In this document: positions 20,747 through 29,309 of the stretch, piece by piece
How positions within the stretch are numbered: the first letter of the stretch is position 1
How the letters are laid out: every line of letters begins with the position of its first letter
Source of the DNA: Mycobacterium simiae
GTDB lineage: Bacteria; Actinomycetota; Actinomycetes; Mycobacteriales; Mycobacteriaceae
Direction of reading: 5' to 3'
Length of the DNA stretch: 64,000 bases
Assembly (NCBI RefSeq): GCF_010727605.1
Contig: NZ_AP022568.1
Location: 248,001-312,000, forward strand
Notes under the pieces: generated by a model
What the model was told of the DNA's origin: nothing
What the model saw: the letters and a program-made list of their open reading frames with translations, nothing else
Database searches by the model: none
Program-made: the position numbers and the translations under genes

Positions 20747-22200
20747 TAGCCGACCGCACCTTCCATCTGCAGTTCGATCAACCGGTTGAGCTCCAGGGCG
20801 TATTCCATCGGAAGTTCCTTGGCGATCGGCTCGACGAAGCCGCGCACCACCATCGCCATCGCTTCGTCCTCGGTCAGCCCGCGGCTCATCAAGTAGAAGA
20901 GCTGGTTCTCGCTGACCTTCGACACGGTGGCCTCGTGGCCCATCGTGACGTCGTCCTCGCGGATGTCGACGTACGGGTAGGTGTCGCTGCGGCTGATCGT
21001 ATCAACAAGCAACGCATCGCATTTCACGCTGGAACGGGACCCGTGGGCGCCCTTGTTAACCTGCACCAGACCGCGGTAGGACGCGCGGCCGCCGCCACGG
21101 GCCACCGACTTGGAGACGATGTTGCTCGACGTGTGGGGGGCCAGGTGCAGCATCTTGGCACCGGTGTCCTGGTGCTGCCCCTCGCCGGCGAACGCCACCG
21201 AGAGCACCTCGCCCTTGGCGTATTCGCCGGTCATCCACACGGCCGGGTACTTCATCGTCACCTTCGACCCGATGTTTCCGTCGACCCACTCCATGGTGGC
21301 GCCGGCCTCGGCGCGGGCACGCTTGGTGACCAGGTTGTAGACGTTGTTCGACCAGTTCTGAATGGTCGTGTACCGGCAGCGGCCGCCCGGCTTCACGATG
21401 ATCTCGACCACCGCGGAGTGCAGCGAATCGCTCTTGTAGATCGGCGCCGTACACCCCTCGACGTAGTGCACGTAGGCGCCCTCGTCGACGATGATCAAGG
21501 TCCGCTCGAACTGGCCCATGTTCTCGGTGTTGATCCGGAAGTACGCCTGCAGCGGGATGTCGACGTGCACGCCCGGCGGCACGTAGATGAACGAACCACC
21601 CGACCACACCGCGGTGTTCAGTGCGGAGAACTTGTTGTCACCGGCGGGGATCACGCTGCCGAAGTACTGCTTAAAGATGTCCGGGTGCTCGCGCAGGCCG
21701 CTGTCGGTGTCCAGGAAGATGACGCCCTGGCTCTCCAGGTCTTCGCGGATCTGGTGGTAAACCACCTCGGACTCGTACTGCGCGGCGACGCCTGCCACCA
21801 GGCGCTGCTTCTCCGCCTCGGGGATGCCCAGCTTGTCGTAGGTGTTGCGGATGTCCTCGGGCAGGTCCTCCCAGGAGGCGGCCTGCTTTTCCGTGGAACG
21901 CACGAAGTACTTGATGTTTTCGAAATCGATGCCCTCGAGGTTGGAGCCCCAGTTCGGCATCGGTTTCTTCTCGAATGTGCGCAGCGCCTTCAGCCGGGCC
22001 TCGAGCATCCACTCCGGCTCGTTCTTCTTCGCCGAGATGTCGCGCACCACCGCCTGTGAGAGACCCCGCCGAGCCGAGGCGCCCGCGACGTCGGAGTCCG
22101 CCCAGCCATAGCCGTACTTGCCCAGGGATGCGATCGCCTGCTCCTGGGTCAGCGGCGCAGCCGGAACCGATGGCGTTGTTGCCTCTGGCGTGAGGGTCAT
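20746..22200 (-). CDS. sufB: SufB scaffold subunit, intein-free
   Basis: 484 residues. The sequence runs uninterrupted through '[20 protein letters not shown]'; C250 (codon 21451-21453) is the position where M. tuberculosis SufB carries its Pps1 intein, so this allele has no intein. The C-terminus shows the Cys and Glu/His of the cluster-building interface ('[20 protein letters not shown]' and '[20 protein letters not shown]'). SufB is the main Fe-S scaffold of the SufBCD complex and binds FAD in some systems. An AAAGGAG site stands eight bases before ATG, 55 bases after sufR. Confidence 0.96.
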   Translation of the reverse strand: MTLTPEATTPSVPAAPLTQEQAIASLGKYGYGWADSDVAGASARRGLSQAVVRDISAKKNEPEWMLEARLKALRTFEKKPMPNWGSNLEGIDFENIKYFVRSTEKQAASWEDLPEDIRNTYDKLGIPEAEKQRLVAGVAAQYESEVVYHQIREDLESQGVIFLDTDSGLREHPDIFKQYFGSVIPAGDNKFSALNTAVWSGGSFIYVPPGVHVDIPLQAYFRINTENMGQFERTLIIVDEGAYVHYVEGCTAPIYKSDSLHSAVVEIIVKPGGRCRYTTIQNWSNNVYNLVTKRARAEAGATMEWVDGNIGSKVTMKYPAVWMTGEYAKGEVLSVAFAGEGQHQDTGAKMLHLAPHTSSNIVSKSVARGGGRASYRGLVQVNKGAHGSRSSVKCDALLVDTISRSDTYPYVDIREDDVTMGHEATVSKVSENQLFYLMSRGLTEDEAMAMVVRGFVEPIAKELPMEYALELNRLIELQMEGAVG

Positions 22201-22255
22201 ACGGACGCTCCTTTGGTGCTCGTAAGGTGCGGGCGCGGGCTGGCGCCGCTTGATG

Positions 22256-22993
22256 CTAGGTCTTGCTTGCTGCCTTGCCCGCCGCTTGGGTCAGCGGGAC
22301 GTGGGTGGTGCAGGCGCAATCGCCGTTGACGATGGTCGCCAACCGCTGCACGTGCGTGCCGAGTACCTCGGCCATGGCCTCCCGCTCGGCCTCGCACAGC
22401 TCCGGGAATTCCTCGGCGACATGCGATACCGGGCAGTGGTGCTGGCAGATCTGTACGCCGTGCAGCGGCGGACCGACCCGCGTCGTGGTGGCCACGTAAC
22501 CGGCCTTGGTCAGCGCGCCGGCCACCCGCTCGGCGGCCGCCTCGACGTCGGCGTCACCGGCACCGGCAGCGGGCTGCACGTCGGCCAGGATCGTGTCGAT
22601 GCGGCGCCGGGCGAACGCCTGCAGCGCGCCCTGTCCCCCGATTTCCCGGAGCTGGCGCATGGCCGCGGCCGCCAGATCGTCGTAGGCGTGGTCCAGCTTG
22701 GCCCGCCCGGCCGCCGTCAGCCGGAAGCGCTTGGCGGGCCGTCCCCGGCCGGCCTGCTGCCACGCCGCGGCGGGCGCGGACTCCGCGTCCCCGGCGTCGA
22801 CCAGCGCGTCGAGGTGGCGCCGTACACCGGCCGCCGCCAGGCCCAGCCGGTCGCAGATCTCGCTGACCGTGATCGAGCCGGATTCCAGCAGCAGCCGCAC
22901 GATGGCGCGGCGGGTCTGTCCATCCGGCACCCCAGCGAGAGCCGCCGCACCGATCGCGGGCGCGGCCTCATCCTGAGAAGTCCGGATTTTCAC
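22256..22993 (-). CDS. sufR: SufR, Fe-S sensing repressor of the suf operon
   Basis: 245 residues if translation begins at GTG 22993. The N-terminal winged helix ('[20 protein letters not shown]') is of the ArsR/DeoR type, and the C-terminal sensor has cysteines at 183 and 187 ('CQHHC'), 200 ('ELCEAE') and 226/228 ('GDCACT'), which supply the [4Fe-4S] ligands. It represses the operon when Fe-S supply is adequate and releases when the cluster is damaged by nitric oxide or oxidants. The frame stays open to another GTG at 23047, but the shorter start is favoured because a -10-like CACACT lies six bases before it and the SufR operator covers it. First gene of the operon. Confidence 0.92.
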   Translation of the reverse strand: MKIRTSQDEAAPAIGAAALAGVPDGQTRRAIVRLLLESGSITVSEICDRLGLAAAGVRRHLDALVDAGDAESAPAAAWQQAGRGRPAKRFRLTAAGRAKLDHAYDDLAAAAMRQLREIGGQGALQAFARRRIDTILADVQPAAGAGDADVEAAAERVAGALTKAGYVATTTRVGPPLHGVQICQHHCPVSHVAEEFPELCEAEREAMAEVLGTHVQRLATIVNGDCACTTHVPLTQAAGKAASKT

Positions 22994-23004
22994 AACACCA
23001 GTGT
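22990..23004 (-). promoter_or_regulatory. SufR operator overlapping the sufR start codon
   Basis: On the minus strand the sequence is ACACT-GGTGT-TGTGA, a perfect match to the ACACT-N5-TGTGA inverted repeat reported as the mycobacterial SufR site. Its left half is also the -10-like CACACT and its right half contains the GTG start at 22993, so repressor binding would cover -10, start site and initiation codon together. Confidence 0.88.
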
Positions 23005-23102
23005 GACGCAATTCCGGAAATCGGTCCAGGAAGGGTGCCCTCACCACCCGAACACGCCGGACCGGCGGCCCGGCATCGGGCCGCTACCCGAAGGCATGCC
23101 GC

Positions 23103-23108
23103 TACGCT
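23103..23108 (+). promoter_or_regulatory. Leaderless -10 box for mptB
   Basis: TACGCT lies exactly six bases before ATG at 23115 and no ribosome site is present, fitting a leaderless start. It also confirms the start codon of mptB. Confidence 0.65.
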
Positions 23109-23114
23109 GCACTG

Positions 23115-24833
23115 ATGGCAGCGCGCCAACACACGCTGAGCTCGTCGATCGCCAGCTTGCATGGCGACGAGCAGGCGGTGGGTTCACCGCTGAATGAGAC
23201 GGAACTCACCGCTCTTGCGCGCACCCGCTTGTTCGGCGCGACCGGGACCGTCCTGATGGGGATCGGCGCCCTGGGCGCCGGGGCCCGCCCGGTCGTGCAG
23301 GATCCGACATTCGGCGTTCGCCTGTTGAACCTGCCATCCCGCATCCAGACGGTGTCACTGACGATGACGACCGTCGGGGCGGTCATGATGACCCTGGCCT
23401 GGCTGATGCTGGGCCGGTTCGCGCTCGGCAAGCGGCAGATGTCGCGCGGCGAGCTGGATCGCACCCTGCTGCTGTGGATGCTGCCGCTGCTGATCGCGCC
23501 GCCGATGTACAGCAAGGACGTCTACTCCTATTTGGCGCAGAGCCAGATTTCGCTCGAGGGCCTCGATCCCTACCAAGTCGGTCCGGCGTCCGGTCTCGGC
23601 CTCGGCCACGTCTTCACCCTCTCGGTGCCCAGCGTGTGGCGGGAGACGCCGGCACCCTATGGCCCGTTGTTCTTATGGATCGGCCGCGGCATCTCGGCCC
23701 TGACCGGCGAGAACATCGTCGCCGCGGTGCTCTGCCACCGCCTGGTGGTGCTCGCCGGGGTGGCGATGATCGTGTGGGCGACGCCGCGGCTGGCCCGCCG
23801 CTGCGGGGTCGCCGAGGTCAGTGCGCTGTGGCTGGGCGTGGCTAACCCGCTGCTGCTGATGCACCTGGTGGCGGGCATCCACAACGAGGCGCTGATGCTC
23901 GGTCTGATGCTAGTCGGCGCCGAGTTTGCGTTGCGCGGCATCGAAGCGCCGCAGCTGTGGCCGCCAACATGGCGGTCCTGGCGCCGGTTGGGTCCCGACT
24001 GGGAGCCGTTGGGCATGCTGCTCGCCGGCTCGGTGCTGATCACGCTGTCCTCCCAGGTGAAGCTGCCCTCGTTGCTGGCGCTGGGCTTCGTCACGATGGC
24101 GCTGGCTTACCGTTGCGGGGCCAACCTGCGCGCATTTGTGCTGGCCGGCGGCGGCATGGGAGCGCTATCGCTGGCGGTAATGGGCCTGGTGGGCTGGGCC
24201 AGCGGGCTCGGGTTCGGCTGGGTGTTCACCCTCGGGACCGCCAACGTCGTGCGGAGCTGGATGTCGCCGCCCACGCTGCTGGCGCTGGCCACCGGCCAGG
24301 CCGGCATTCTGCTGGGCCTGGGCGATCACACCACCGCCGTGCTGGCGCTGACCCGGTTCATCGGCGTGCTGATCATCATGGTGCTGGTCACCTGGCTGCT
24401 GCTGGCCGTCTTCCGCGGCCGGCTGCACCCGATCGGCGGCCTGGGCGTCGCGTTGGGCATCTGCGTGCTGCTGTTTCCGGTGGTGCAACCCTGGTATCTG
24501 CTGTGGCCGATCATTCCGCTGGCCTGCTGGGCCACCCGGCCCGGCTTCCGCGTCGCCGTCATCGTGATCACCCTGGTCGTCGGCATCTTCGGTCCCACCG
24601 CCAACGGCGACCGGTTCGCGCTGTTCCAGATCCTGGATGCCACCCTGGCCAGCGCCGTCGTGGTGGCTGTGCTGATCGCGTTGACCTACACCCGGCTGCC
24701 GTGGCGGCCGCTGCTGCCCCCCACGCTGGAAATGGGCCCCGCCGAAGCGGTGGTCGATGACGAGGCGGCGCCGACTCCCGGAGCCACCCCTCGATCCGAG
24801 TCGGCACCCGGCGCCTACGCTGACTCGACGTGA
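23115..24833 (+). CDS. mptB: Alpha-(1->6)-mannopyranosyltransferase MptB
   Basis: 572 residues, with a cytoplasmic N-terminus and a dozen or so hydrophobic helices spread from about residue 38 to 535, as in GT-C glycosyltransferases that use polyprenyl-phosphate mannose. 'APPMYSKDVYSYLAQSQ' near the first extracytoplasmic loop holds the acidic catalytic region. MptB builds the first part of the alpha-1,6-mannan core of lipomannan and lipoarabinomannan; its loss can be masked by redundancy in some species. Equivalent to Rv1459c. It is divergent from sufR (121 bases apart) and its stop overlaps the next gene's GTG, so it is co-transcribed with the ABC exporter. Confidence 0.92.
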   Translation: MAARQHTLSSSIASLHGDEQAVGSPLNETELTALARTRLFGATGTVLMGIGALGAGARPVVQDPTFGVRLLNLPSRIQTVSLTMTTVGAVMMTLAWLMLGRFALGKRQMSRGELDRTLLLWMLPLLIAPPMYSKDVYSYLAQSQISLEGLDPYQVGPASGLGLGHVFTLSVPSVWRETPAPYGPLFLWIGRGISALTGENIVAAVLCHRLVVLAGVAMIVWATPRLARRCGVAEVSALWLGVANPLLLMHLVAGIHNEALMLGLMLVGAEFALRGIEAPQLWPPTWRSWRRLGPDWEPLGMLLAGSVLITLSSQVKLPSLLALGFVTMALAYRCGANLRAFVLAGGGMGALSLAVMGLVGWASGLGFGWVFTLGTANVVRSWMSPPTLLALATGQAGILLGLGDHTTAVLALTRFIGVLIIMVLVTWLLLAVFRGRLHPIGGLGVALGICVLLFPVVQPWYLLWPIIPLACWATRPGFRVAVIVITLVVGIFGPTANGDRFALFQILDATLASAVVVAVLIALTYTRLPWRPLLPPTLEMGPAEAVVDDEAAPTPGATPRSESAPGAYADST

Positions 24834-25792
24834 GTTCGGGCCCCCCAACACCCCCTGCCCCCGCAACAGTGGTGCGGCTGCGCGGGGTGAGCAAGCACTA
24901 CGGGTCGGGTGCGACCGTCTGTAAGGCCGTCTCCGACCTCAACCTGGATGTGCACGCCGCCGAGGTGCTGGCCCTGTTGGGGCCCAACGGCGCCGGCAAG
25001 ACGACGACGGTCGAGATGTGCGAGGGCTTCGTCCGTCCAGACGCCGGAACGATCGAGGTGCTCGGCCTGGATCCGGTCGCCGACAATGCGCGACTACGCG
25101 CCCGCATCGGGGTGATGCTGCAGGGTGGTGGCGGCTACCCCGCAGCGCGTGCCGGGGAGATGCTCGATCTGGTCGCCTCCTACGCCGCCGACCCGTTAGA
25201 TCCGAGCTGGCTGCTGTCCACTCTGGGTCTGACCGATGCCGCGCGCACCACTTATCGGCGGCTCTCCGGCGGCCAGCAGCAACGCCTCGCCCTGGCCTGC
25301 GCGCTGGTCGGCCGCCCCGAACTGGTTTTCCTGGACGAACCCACCGCGGGCATGGACGCGCACGCCCGGCTGCTGGTGTGGGAACTGATCGATGCCCTGC
25401 GCCGCGACGGGGTGACGGTGGTGCTGACCACCCACCAGCTCAAGGAGGCCGAGGAACTCGCCGACCGGATCGTCATCATCGACCGCGGCGAAACCGTCGC
25501 GGCCGGCACCCCGGCGGAGCTGACCCGCTCCGGCGCCAAAGACCAGGTGCGATTCACCGCACCGCCGCGGCTGGACCTCTCGCTGCTGGCGTCGGCCCTG
25601 CCCGAGGACTACAAGACCACCGAGGTGACCCCGGGCGAGTACCTGGTCGAGGGACCGGTCGACCCGCAGGTGCTGGCGACGGTGACGGCGTGGTGCGCCC
25701 AGATCGATGTGCTGGCAACGGATCTGCGCGTCGAACAACGCAGCCTCGAGGATGTGTTCTTGGACCTCACCGGCAGGAAGTTGCGACCGTGA
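24830..25792 (+). CDS. ABC transporter ATP-binding protein (Rv1458c-like)
   Basis: 320 residues from GTG at 24830, overlapping the mptB stop (GTGA). Walker A 'GPNGAGKTTTVEM', signature 'LSGGQQQRLALA', Walker B 'LVFLDEPTAGMD' and the H-loop 'LTTHQLKEAEELADR' are all intact; the C-terminal 80 residues form the regulatory extension of DrrA/CcmA-type exporters. It pairs with the permease that follows (overlap GTGA). Substrate unknown; drug, lipid or heme-related export have all been proposed for relatives. Sitting between a mannosyltransferase and a CtaA-like protein gives no decisive clue. Confidence 0.9.
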   Translation: MSSGPPTPPAPATVVRLRGVSKHYGSGATVCKAVSDLNLDVHAAEVLALLGPNGAGKTTTVEMCEGFVRPDAGTIEVLGLDPVADNARLRARIGVMLQGGGGYPAARAGEMLDLVASYAADPLDPSWLLSTLGLTDAARTTYRRLSGGQQQRLALACALVGRPELVFLDEPTAGMDAHARLLVWELIDALRRDGVTVVLTTHQLKEAEELADRIVIIDRGETVAAGTPAELTRSGAKDQVRFTAPPRLDLSLLASALPEDYKTTEVTPGEYLVEGPVDPQVLATVTAWCAQIDVLATDLRVEQRSLEDVFLDLTGRKLRP

Positions 25793-26574
25793 CCGACAGC
25801 TTCGCCCCGCTGTTCCCGGCGGGCACCTTCACCCCGGATCCGCGCCCCAATGCGGTACCGAAGATGCTGGCCGCGCAATTCGGGCTGGAGCTGAAGTTGT
25901 TGCTGCGCAACGGCGAACAACTGCTGCTGACCATGTTCATCCCGATCACGCTGCTGGTGGGATTGACGCTGTTGCCGTTCGGCTCCTTCGGGCACAACCG
26001 CGCCGCGACCTTCACCCCGGTGATCATGGCGCTGGCGGTGATCTCGACGGCGTTCACCGGGCAGGCGATCGCGGTGGCCTTCGACCGCAGGTACGGGGCG
26101 CTGAAGCGGCTGGGGGCCACGCCGCTGCCCGTCTGGGGAATCATCGCCGGCAAATCCCTGGCCGTGATCACCACGGTGTTTCTGCAGTCGATCATCTTGG
26201 GCGCCATTGGGTGCGCGCTGGGCTGGCGGCCCGCCCCGGCGGCGCTCGCGTTGGGTGCGGTGGTGATCGCGCTGGGCACCGCCGGCTTCGCGGCCCTGGG
26301 CTTGCTGCTCGGTGGGACGCTGCGCGCCGAGATCGTGCTGGCGTTGGCCAACCTGCTGTGGTTCGTCTTCGCCGGCCTGGGTGCCCTGACCCTCGAGACC
26401 GACATGATCCCGGCGGCGGTCAAGTGGGCGGCGCGGCTCACCCCGTCCGGCGCGCTCACCGAAGCGCTGTCGCAGGCGATGACGCTGTCGGTTGACTGGT
26501 TCGGTGTCATCGTGCTGGCGGTCTGGGGTGCGGTGGCCGCCCTCGCCGCGCTGCGCTGGTTCCGCTTCACCTGA
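25789..26574 (+). CDS. ABC-2 type transporter permease (Rv1457c-like)
   Basis: 261 residues from GTG at 25789, which overlaps the ATPase stop codon; the frame is open further upstream but that part lies inside the ATPase gene. Six hydrophobic helices are visible from about residue 43 to 258, with the ABC-2 hallmark 'AVAFDRRYGALKRLGATPLP' in the second cytoplasmic loop. It would form a homodimeric channel with two copies of the preceding ATPase. Length is identical to Rv1457c. Export substrate is not predictable. Confidence 0.9.
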   Translation: MTDSFAPLFPAGTFTPDPRPNAVPKMLAAQFGLELKLLLRNGEQLLLTMFIPITLLVGLTLLPFGSFGHNRAATFTPVIMALAVISTAFTGQAIAVAFDRRYGALKRLGATPLPVWGIIAGKSLAVITTVFLQSIILGAIGCALGWRPAPAALALGAVVIALGTAGFAALGLLLGGTLRAEIVLALANLLWFVFAGLGALTLETDMIPAAVKWAARLTPSGALTEALSQAMTLSVDWFGVIVLAVWGAVAALAALRWFRFT

Positions 26575-26689
26575 CGGTTCGACCCCACTTCCGGTTCGCC
26601 GCGGCGACACCGACGCCGTTGTCAGCGAGTTGAGTCTCGAAGCAAAAGCCCGTACTACAGGCCGTAGTTTCGGCCGCTACCGTTGGGCC

Positions 26690-26695
26690 TACGAT
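26690..26695 (+). promoter_or_regulatory. Leaderless -10 box for the CtaA-like gene
   Basis: TACGAT ends six bases before the GTG at 26702 and the stretch between lacks a ribosome site, so a leaderless transcript is likely. It supports GTG 26702 over the ATG at 26723. Confidence 0.6.
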
Positions 26696-26701
26696 CGGGC
26701 G

Positions 26702-27658
26702 GTGGGCCTGCGACGAACGCTGATGCGGTTGGTGGACTTGCTCCCCGAGCCCCGCCCTCGCGTCCAGCGCATCATCGCCGCGACCGTGATCCTGTCCCAG
26801 GGTGGCATTGCCGTTACCGGCTCGATCGTGCGCGTCACGGCGTCCGGCCTGGGCTGCCCCACCTGGCCGCGGTGTTTTCCGGGCAGCTTCGTCCCGGTCA
26901 CCGTCTCCGAAGTGCCGCGGGTGCACCAGGCCATCGAGTTCGGCAACCGACTGTTCAGCATCGCGGTGGTCATCACCGCGGCATTGGCGGTGCTGGCGGT
27001 GACCCGGGCCCGGCGGCGGGGCGAGGTGCTCGCCTACGCCTGGTTGATGCCGGTGTCAACGGTGGTCCAGGCGGTGATCGGCGGCGTCACGGTGCGCACC
27101 GGGCTGCTGTGGTGGACGGTCGCCATTCATCTGCTGGTCTCGATGACGATGGTGTGGCTGTCGGTGCTGCTCTACGTCAAGGTCGGCGAGCCCGACGACG
27201 GCGTCGTGCACGCGCGGGTGGCCAGGCCGCTGCGGGCGCTCACCGCACTCGCCGCGGTGAACGTGGCGGCGGTGCTGGTGACCGGAACGCTGGTGACCGC
27301 GGCCGGCCCGCACGCCGGTGACCGCAGCCCGAGCCGGACGGTGCCCCGCCTGAAAGTCGAGATCACCACGCTGGTGCATCTGCATTCCTCGCTGCTGGTC
27401 GCCTACCTCGCCCTGCTGGTCGGGTTGGGCTTCGGGCTGCTGGCCGTCGGCGCTGCGCGTCCCATCGTGGTGCGGCTGGGCGTGCTGCTGGCCCTGGTGT
27501 GCGCCCAGGCCGCCGTCGGCACCACCCAGTACTTCACCGGCGTCCCGGCCGCCCTGGTAGCCGTTCACGTCGCGGGCGCCGCAGCCTGTACGGCGGCCAC
27601 CGCGGCGCTATGGGCGTCGATGCGAGAGCGGACCAAGGCCCAGCCGCTCGCAGGCTGA
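26702..27658 (+). CDS. ctaA: Heme A synthase family protein (CtaA-like)
   Basis: 318 residues from GTG at 26702; an alternative ATG at 26723 would give 311. Eight membrane helices are apparent. The paired histidines of the CtaA heme sites appear as 'RVHQAIEFGNRLF', 'VAIHLLVSMT', 'LVHLHSSLLV' and 'VAVHVAGAAA', and the extracytoplasmic cysteine pair as 'GLGCPTWPRCFPG'. CtaA converts heme O to heme A for cytochrome aa3 oxidase; its partner, the heme O synthase CtaB, is encoded 2.2 kb away. Equivalent to Rv1456c. Its 3' end overlaps that of the next, convergent gene by 51 bases. Confidence 0.9.
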   Translation: MGLRRTLMRLVDLLPEPRPRVQRIIAATVILSQGGIAVTGSIVRVTASGLGCPTWPRCFPGSFVPVTVSEVPRVHQAIEFGNRLFSIAVVITAALAVLAVTRARRRGEVLAYAWLMPVSTVVQAVIGGVTVRTGLLWWTVAIHLLVSMTMVWLSVLLYVKVGEPDDGVVHARVARPLRALTALAAVNVAAVLVTGTLVTAAGPHAGDRSPSRTVPRLKVEITTLVHLHSSLLVAYLALLVGLGFGLLAVGAARPIVVRLGVLLALVCAQAAVGTTQYFTGVPAALVAVHVAGAAACTAATAALWASMRERTKAQPLAG

Positions 27659-28297
27659 CGCCACGGCGAGTGCGAACGAGCGCTCGGCCCGGTCGCGCGC
27701 TTTGGTGTCCAGCAGCCGCCAATCCAGGGACGGCGCAATCACATTCACGTCCACGACCCGCACCGGTTCTGGTGCGGTCACGTCCACCCGCGCGTACAGC
27801 AGCTCGCTGCTGCGGATGCCCGCGCGGTCAGCGGCCGCCGCAATGGCGGCATATCCGACATCCCAGGACTCGAACTCGGGCTGGACCGCATGCGTCGCAG
27901 CCACCGCGTGTGATTGCTCACCGCCGACGAAGATCAACGACACCGTCTCCTCCCGCACATCCCCGAACAGTGTTGGCACGCCGGCACTCTCGATGTCCTC
28001 CAGGTAGCGCGCAGCGGAATTCCAGGTGACAACCGCCGGCGGATTCAACAGGTTTTTGACCCGGGCGGTCCACTGTAGGAACTCGTCGCGGCGCGCCCGC
28101 CAGTCCTGCGCGGTGCGCAGGATCACCAGGTCCGCATGCAAAATATCGGCGAAATCCCAGGACATCCAGCGCGAATGCAGACCGCGGCGGCGCAGCGCCG
28201 CGACCAACCCCGCGTCGTCGGCCTCACCGGCGGGCCGCTGCGGGCACCCGGCCAGCACGACGCGGGGGTGGAAGACATCCGGGCGGGCAAGCTTCAT
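27608..28297 (-). CDS. Shortened ATP-grasp-like protein (Rv1455-like) lacking the central domain
   Basis: 229 residues. The N-terminal part 'VVLAGCPQRPAGEADDAGLV' to 'NPPAVVTWNSAARYLEDIES' and the C-terminal part 'SSELLYARVDVTAPEPVRVV' followed by 'NVIAPSLDWRLLD' are typical of a family of ATP-grasp proteins that are normally about 280-300 residues. The central segment with the ATP-binding lysines and glycine-rich loop, expected after 'AGVPT' (near residue 109, about base 27970), is absent, and the frame continues without interruption. ATP binding is therefore doubtful. It could be an in-frame deletion in this strain or a natural short form. It overlaps the CtaA-like gene by 51 bases tail-to-tail and starts 19 bases from qor, divergently. 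Confidence 0.7.
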   Translation of the reverse strand: MKLARPDVFHPRVVLAGCPQRPAGEADDAGLVAALRRRGLHSRWMSWDFADILHADLVILRTAQDWRARRDEFLQWTARVKNLLNPPAVVTWNSAARYLEDIESAGVPTLFGDVREETVSLIFVGGEQSHAVAATHAVQPEFESWDVGYAAIAAAADRAGIRSSELLYARVDVTAPEPVRVVDVNVIAPSLDWRLLDTKARDRAERSFALAVASACERLGLGPLSHRRP

Positions 28298-28304
28298 GCC
28301 CGGG

Positions 28305-28310
28305 CATGAT
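28305..28310 (+). promoter_or_regulatory. Leaderless -10 box for qor
   Basis: CATGAT keeps the key A and final T of TANNNT and ends six bases before ATG at 28317, with no ribosome site between. It lies over the 5' end of the divergent gene's upstream region. Confidence 0.5.
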
Positions 28311-28316
28311 ATCCAG

Positions 28317-29294
28317 ATGCACGCAATCGAAATTAGTGAAACGGGCGGTCCCGAGGTCCTGCGTTACGTCGATGCCAAACAACCTGAACCCGGCGAGGGT
28401 GAGCTGTTGGTCGAGGCAGAAGCCATCGGCGTCAACTTCATTGATACCTATTTCCGGTCCGGCCAGTACCCACGCCCGCTGCCGTTCATCCTGGGCTCCG
28501 AGGTATGCGGCACCGTCGCGGCGCTGGGCCCCGGCACGGACGAGAGCTTCCAGGTCGGTGACCGTGTGGTGTCCGCGGCGGCGACCGGAGCATACGCCGA
28601 ATTTGCCGTTGCGCCAGCTCATTTGACGGCCAAGCTGCCCGACGGGATCAGCTCCGAGGTCGCGGCCTCGGTGTTGCTGAAGGGACTGACCGCACACTAT
28701 TTGCTGAAGTCGGTCTATCCAGTACAAGCCGGCGACACGGTGCTGGTGCACGCGGGCGCCGGTGGGGTCGGGCTGATCCTGACCCAGTGGGCGCACTTGC
28801 TCGGCGTCCGGGTCTTCACCACCGTATCGACACCGGAAAAAGCGAAGCTGTCCACGCAAGCCGGCGCCGACGAGGTGCTCTCCTACCCCGAGGACGCCGC
28901 GCAATTCGGCCAGCAGATCCGGGATCTCACCGGCGGGATTGGCGTCGCGGCGGTGTACGACGGCGTCGGCGCCAGCACGTTCGACGCCAGCCTGGCCAGT
29001 CTGGCGGTCCGGGGCACGCTGGCGCTGTTCGGCGCGGCCAGCGGCCCAGTACCGCCGGTGGATCCGCAGCGGCTCAACGCCGCGGGCTCGGTGTTTTTGA
29101 CCCGGCCGACGCTGGCTCATTTCATGCGCACTCCCCAGGAGTTCAGCTGGCGCGCCGATGAACTGTTCGACGCGATCGGCACCGGGTCGATCAGCATCGA
29201 AGTCGGGGGCCGCTACCCATTGGCCGAAGCCACCCGCGCCCACCAAGATCTGCAGGGACGCAAAACGACCGGCCCGATCGTGTTGCTGCCCTGA
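28317..29294 (+). CDS. qor: NADPH:quinone oxidoreductase, zinc-free MDR family
   Basis: 325 residues from ATG at 28317, starting 'MHAIEISETGGPEVLRYVDA', the normal beginning of this family. The GroES-like N-terminal domain is followed by a Rossmann fold with 'VLVHAGAGGVGLILTQWAHL', the NADPH-binding AxxGxxG region. No zinc-binding cysteines are present, so it belongs to the quinone oxidoreductase / zeta-crystallin branch and reduces quinones one electron at a time or 2-alkenals. Equivalent to Rv1454c. A longer start at ATG 28296 is possible but lies over the divergent gene's first codon. Confidence 0.9.
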   Translation: MHAIEISETGGPEVLRYVDAKQPEPGEGELLVEAEAIGVNFIDTYFRSGQYPRPLPFILGSEVCGTVAALGPGTDESFQVGDRVVSAAATGAYAEFAVAPAHLTAKLPDGISSEVAASVLLKGLTAHYLLKSVYPVQAGDTVLVHAGAGGVGLILTQWAHLLGVRVFTTVSTPEKAKLSTQAGADEVLSYPEDAAQFGQQIRDLTGGIGVAAVYDGVGASTFDASLASLAVRGTLALFGAASGPVPPVDPQRLNAAGSVFLTRPTLAHFMRTPQEFSWRADELFDAIGTGSISIEVGGRYPLAEATRAHQDLQGRKTTGPIVLLP

Positions 29295-29309
29295 GTAATT
29301 CGGGTCGGG

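Noticed and set aside
25018..25788. ABC permease frame extending far into the ATPase gene
   Set aside because: The extension has shadow-frame composition; GTG at 25789 overlaps the ATPase stop and gives the family's length.
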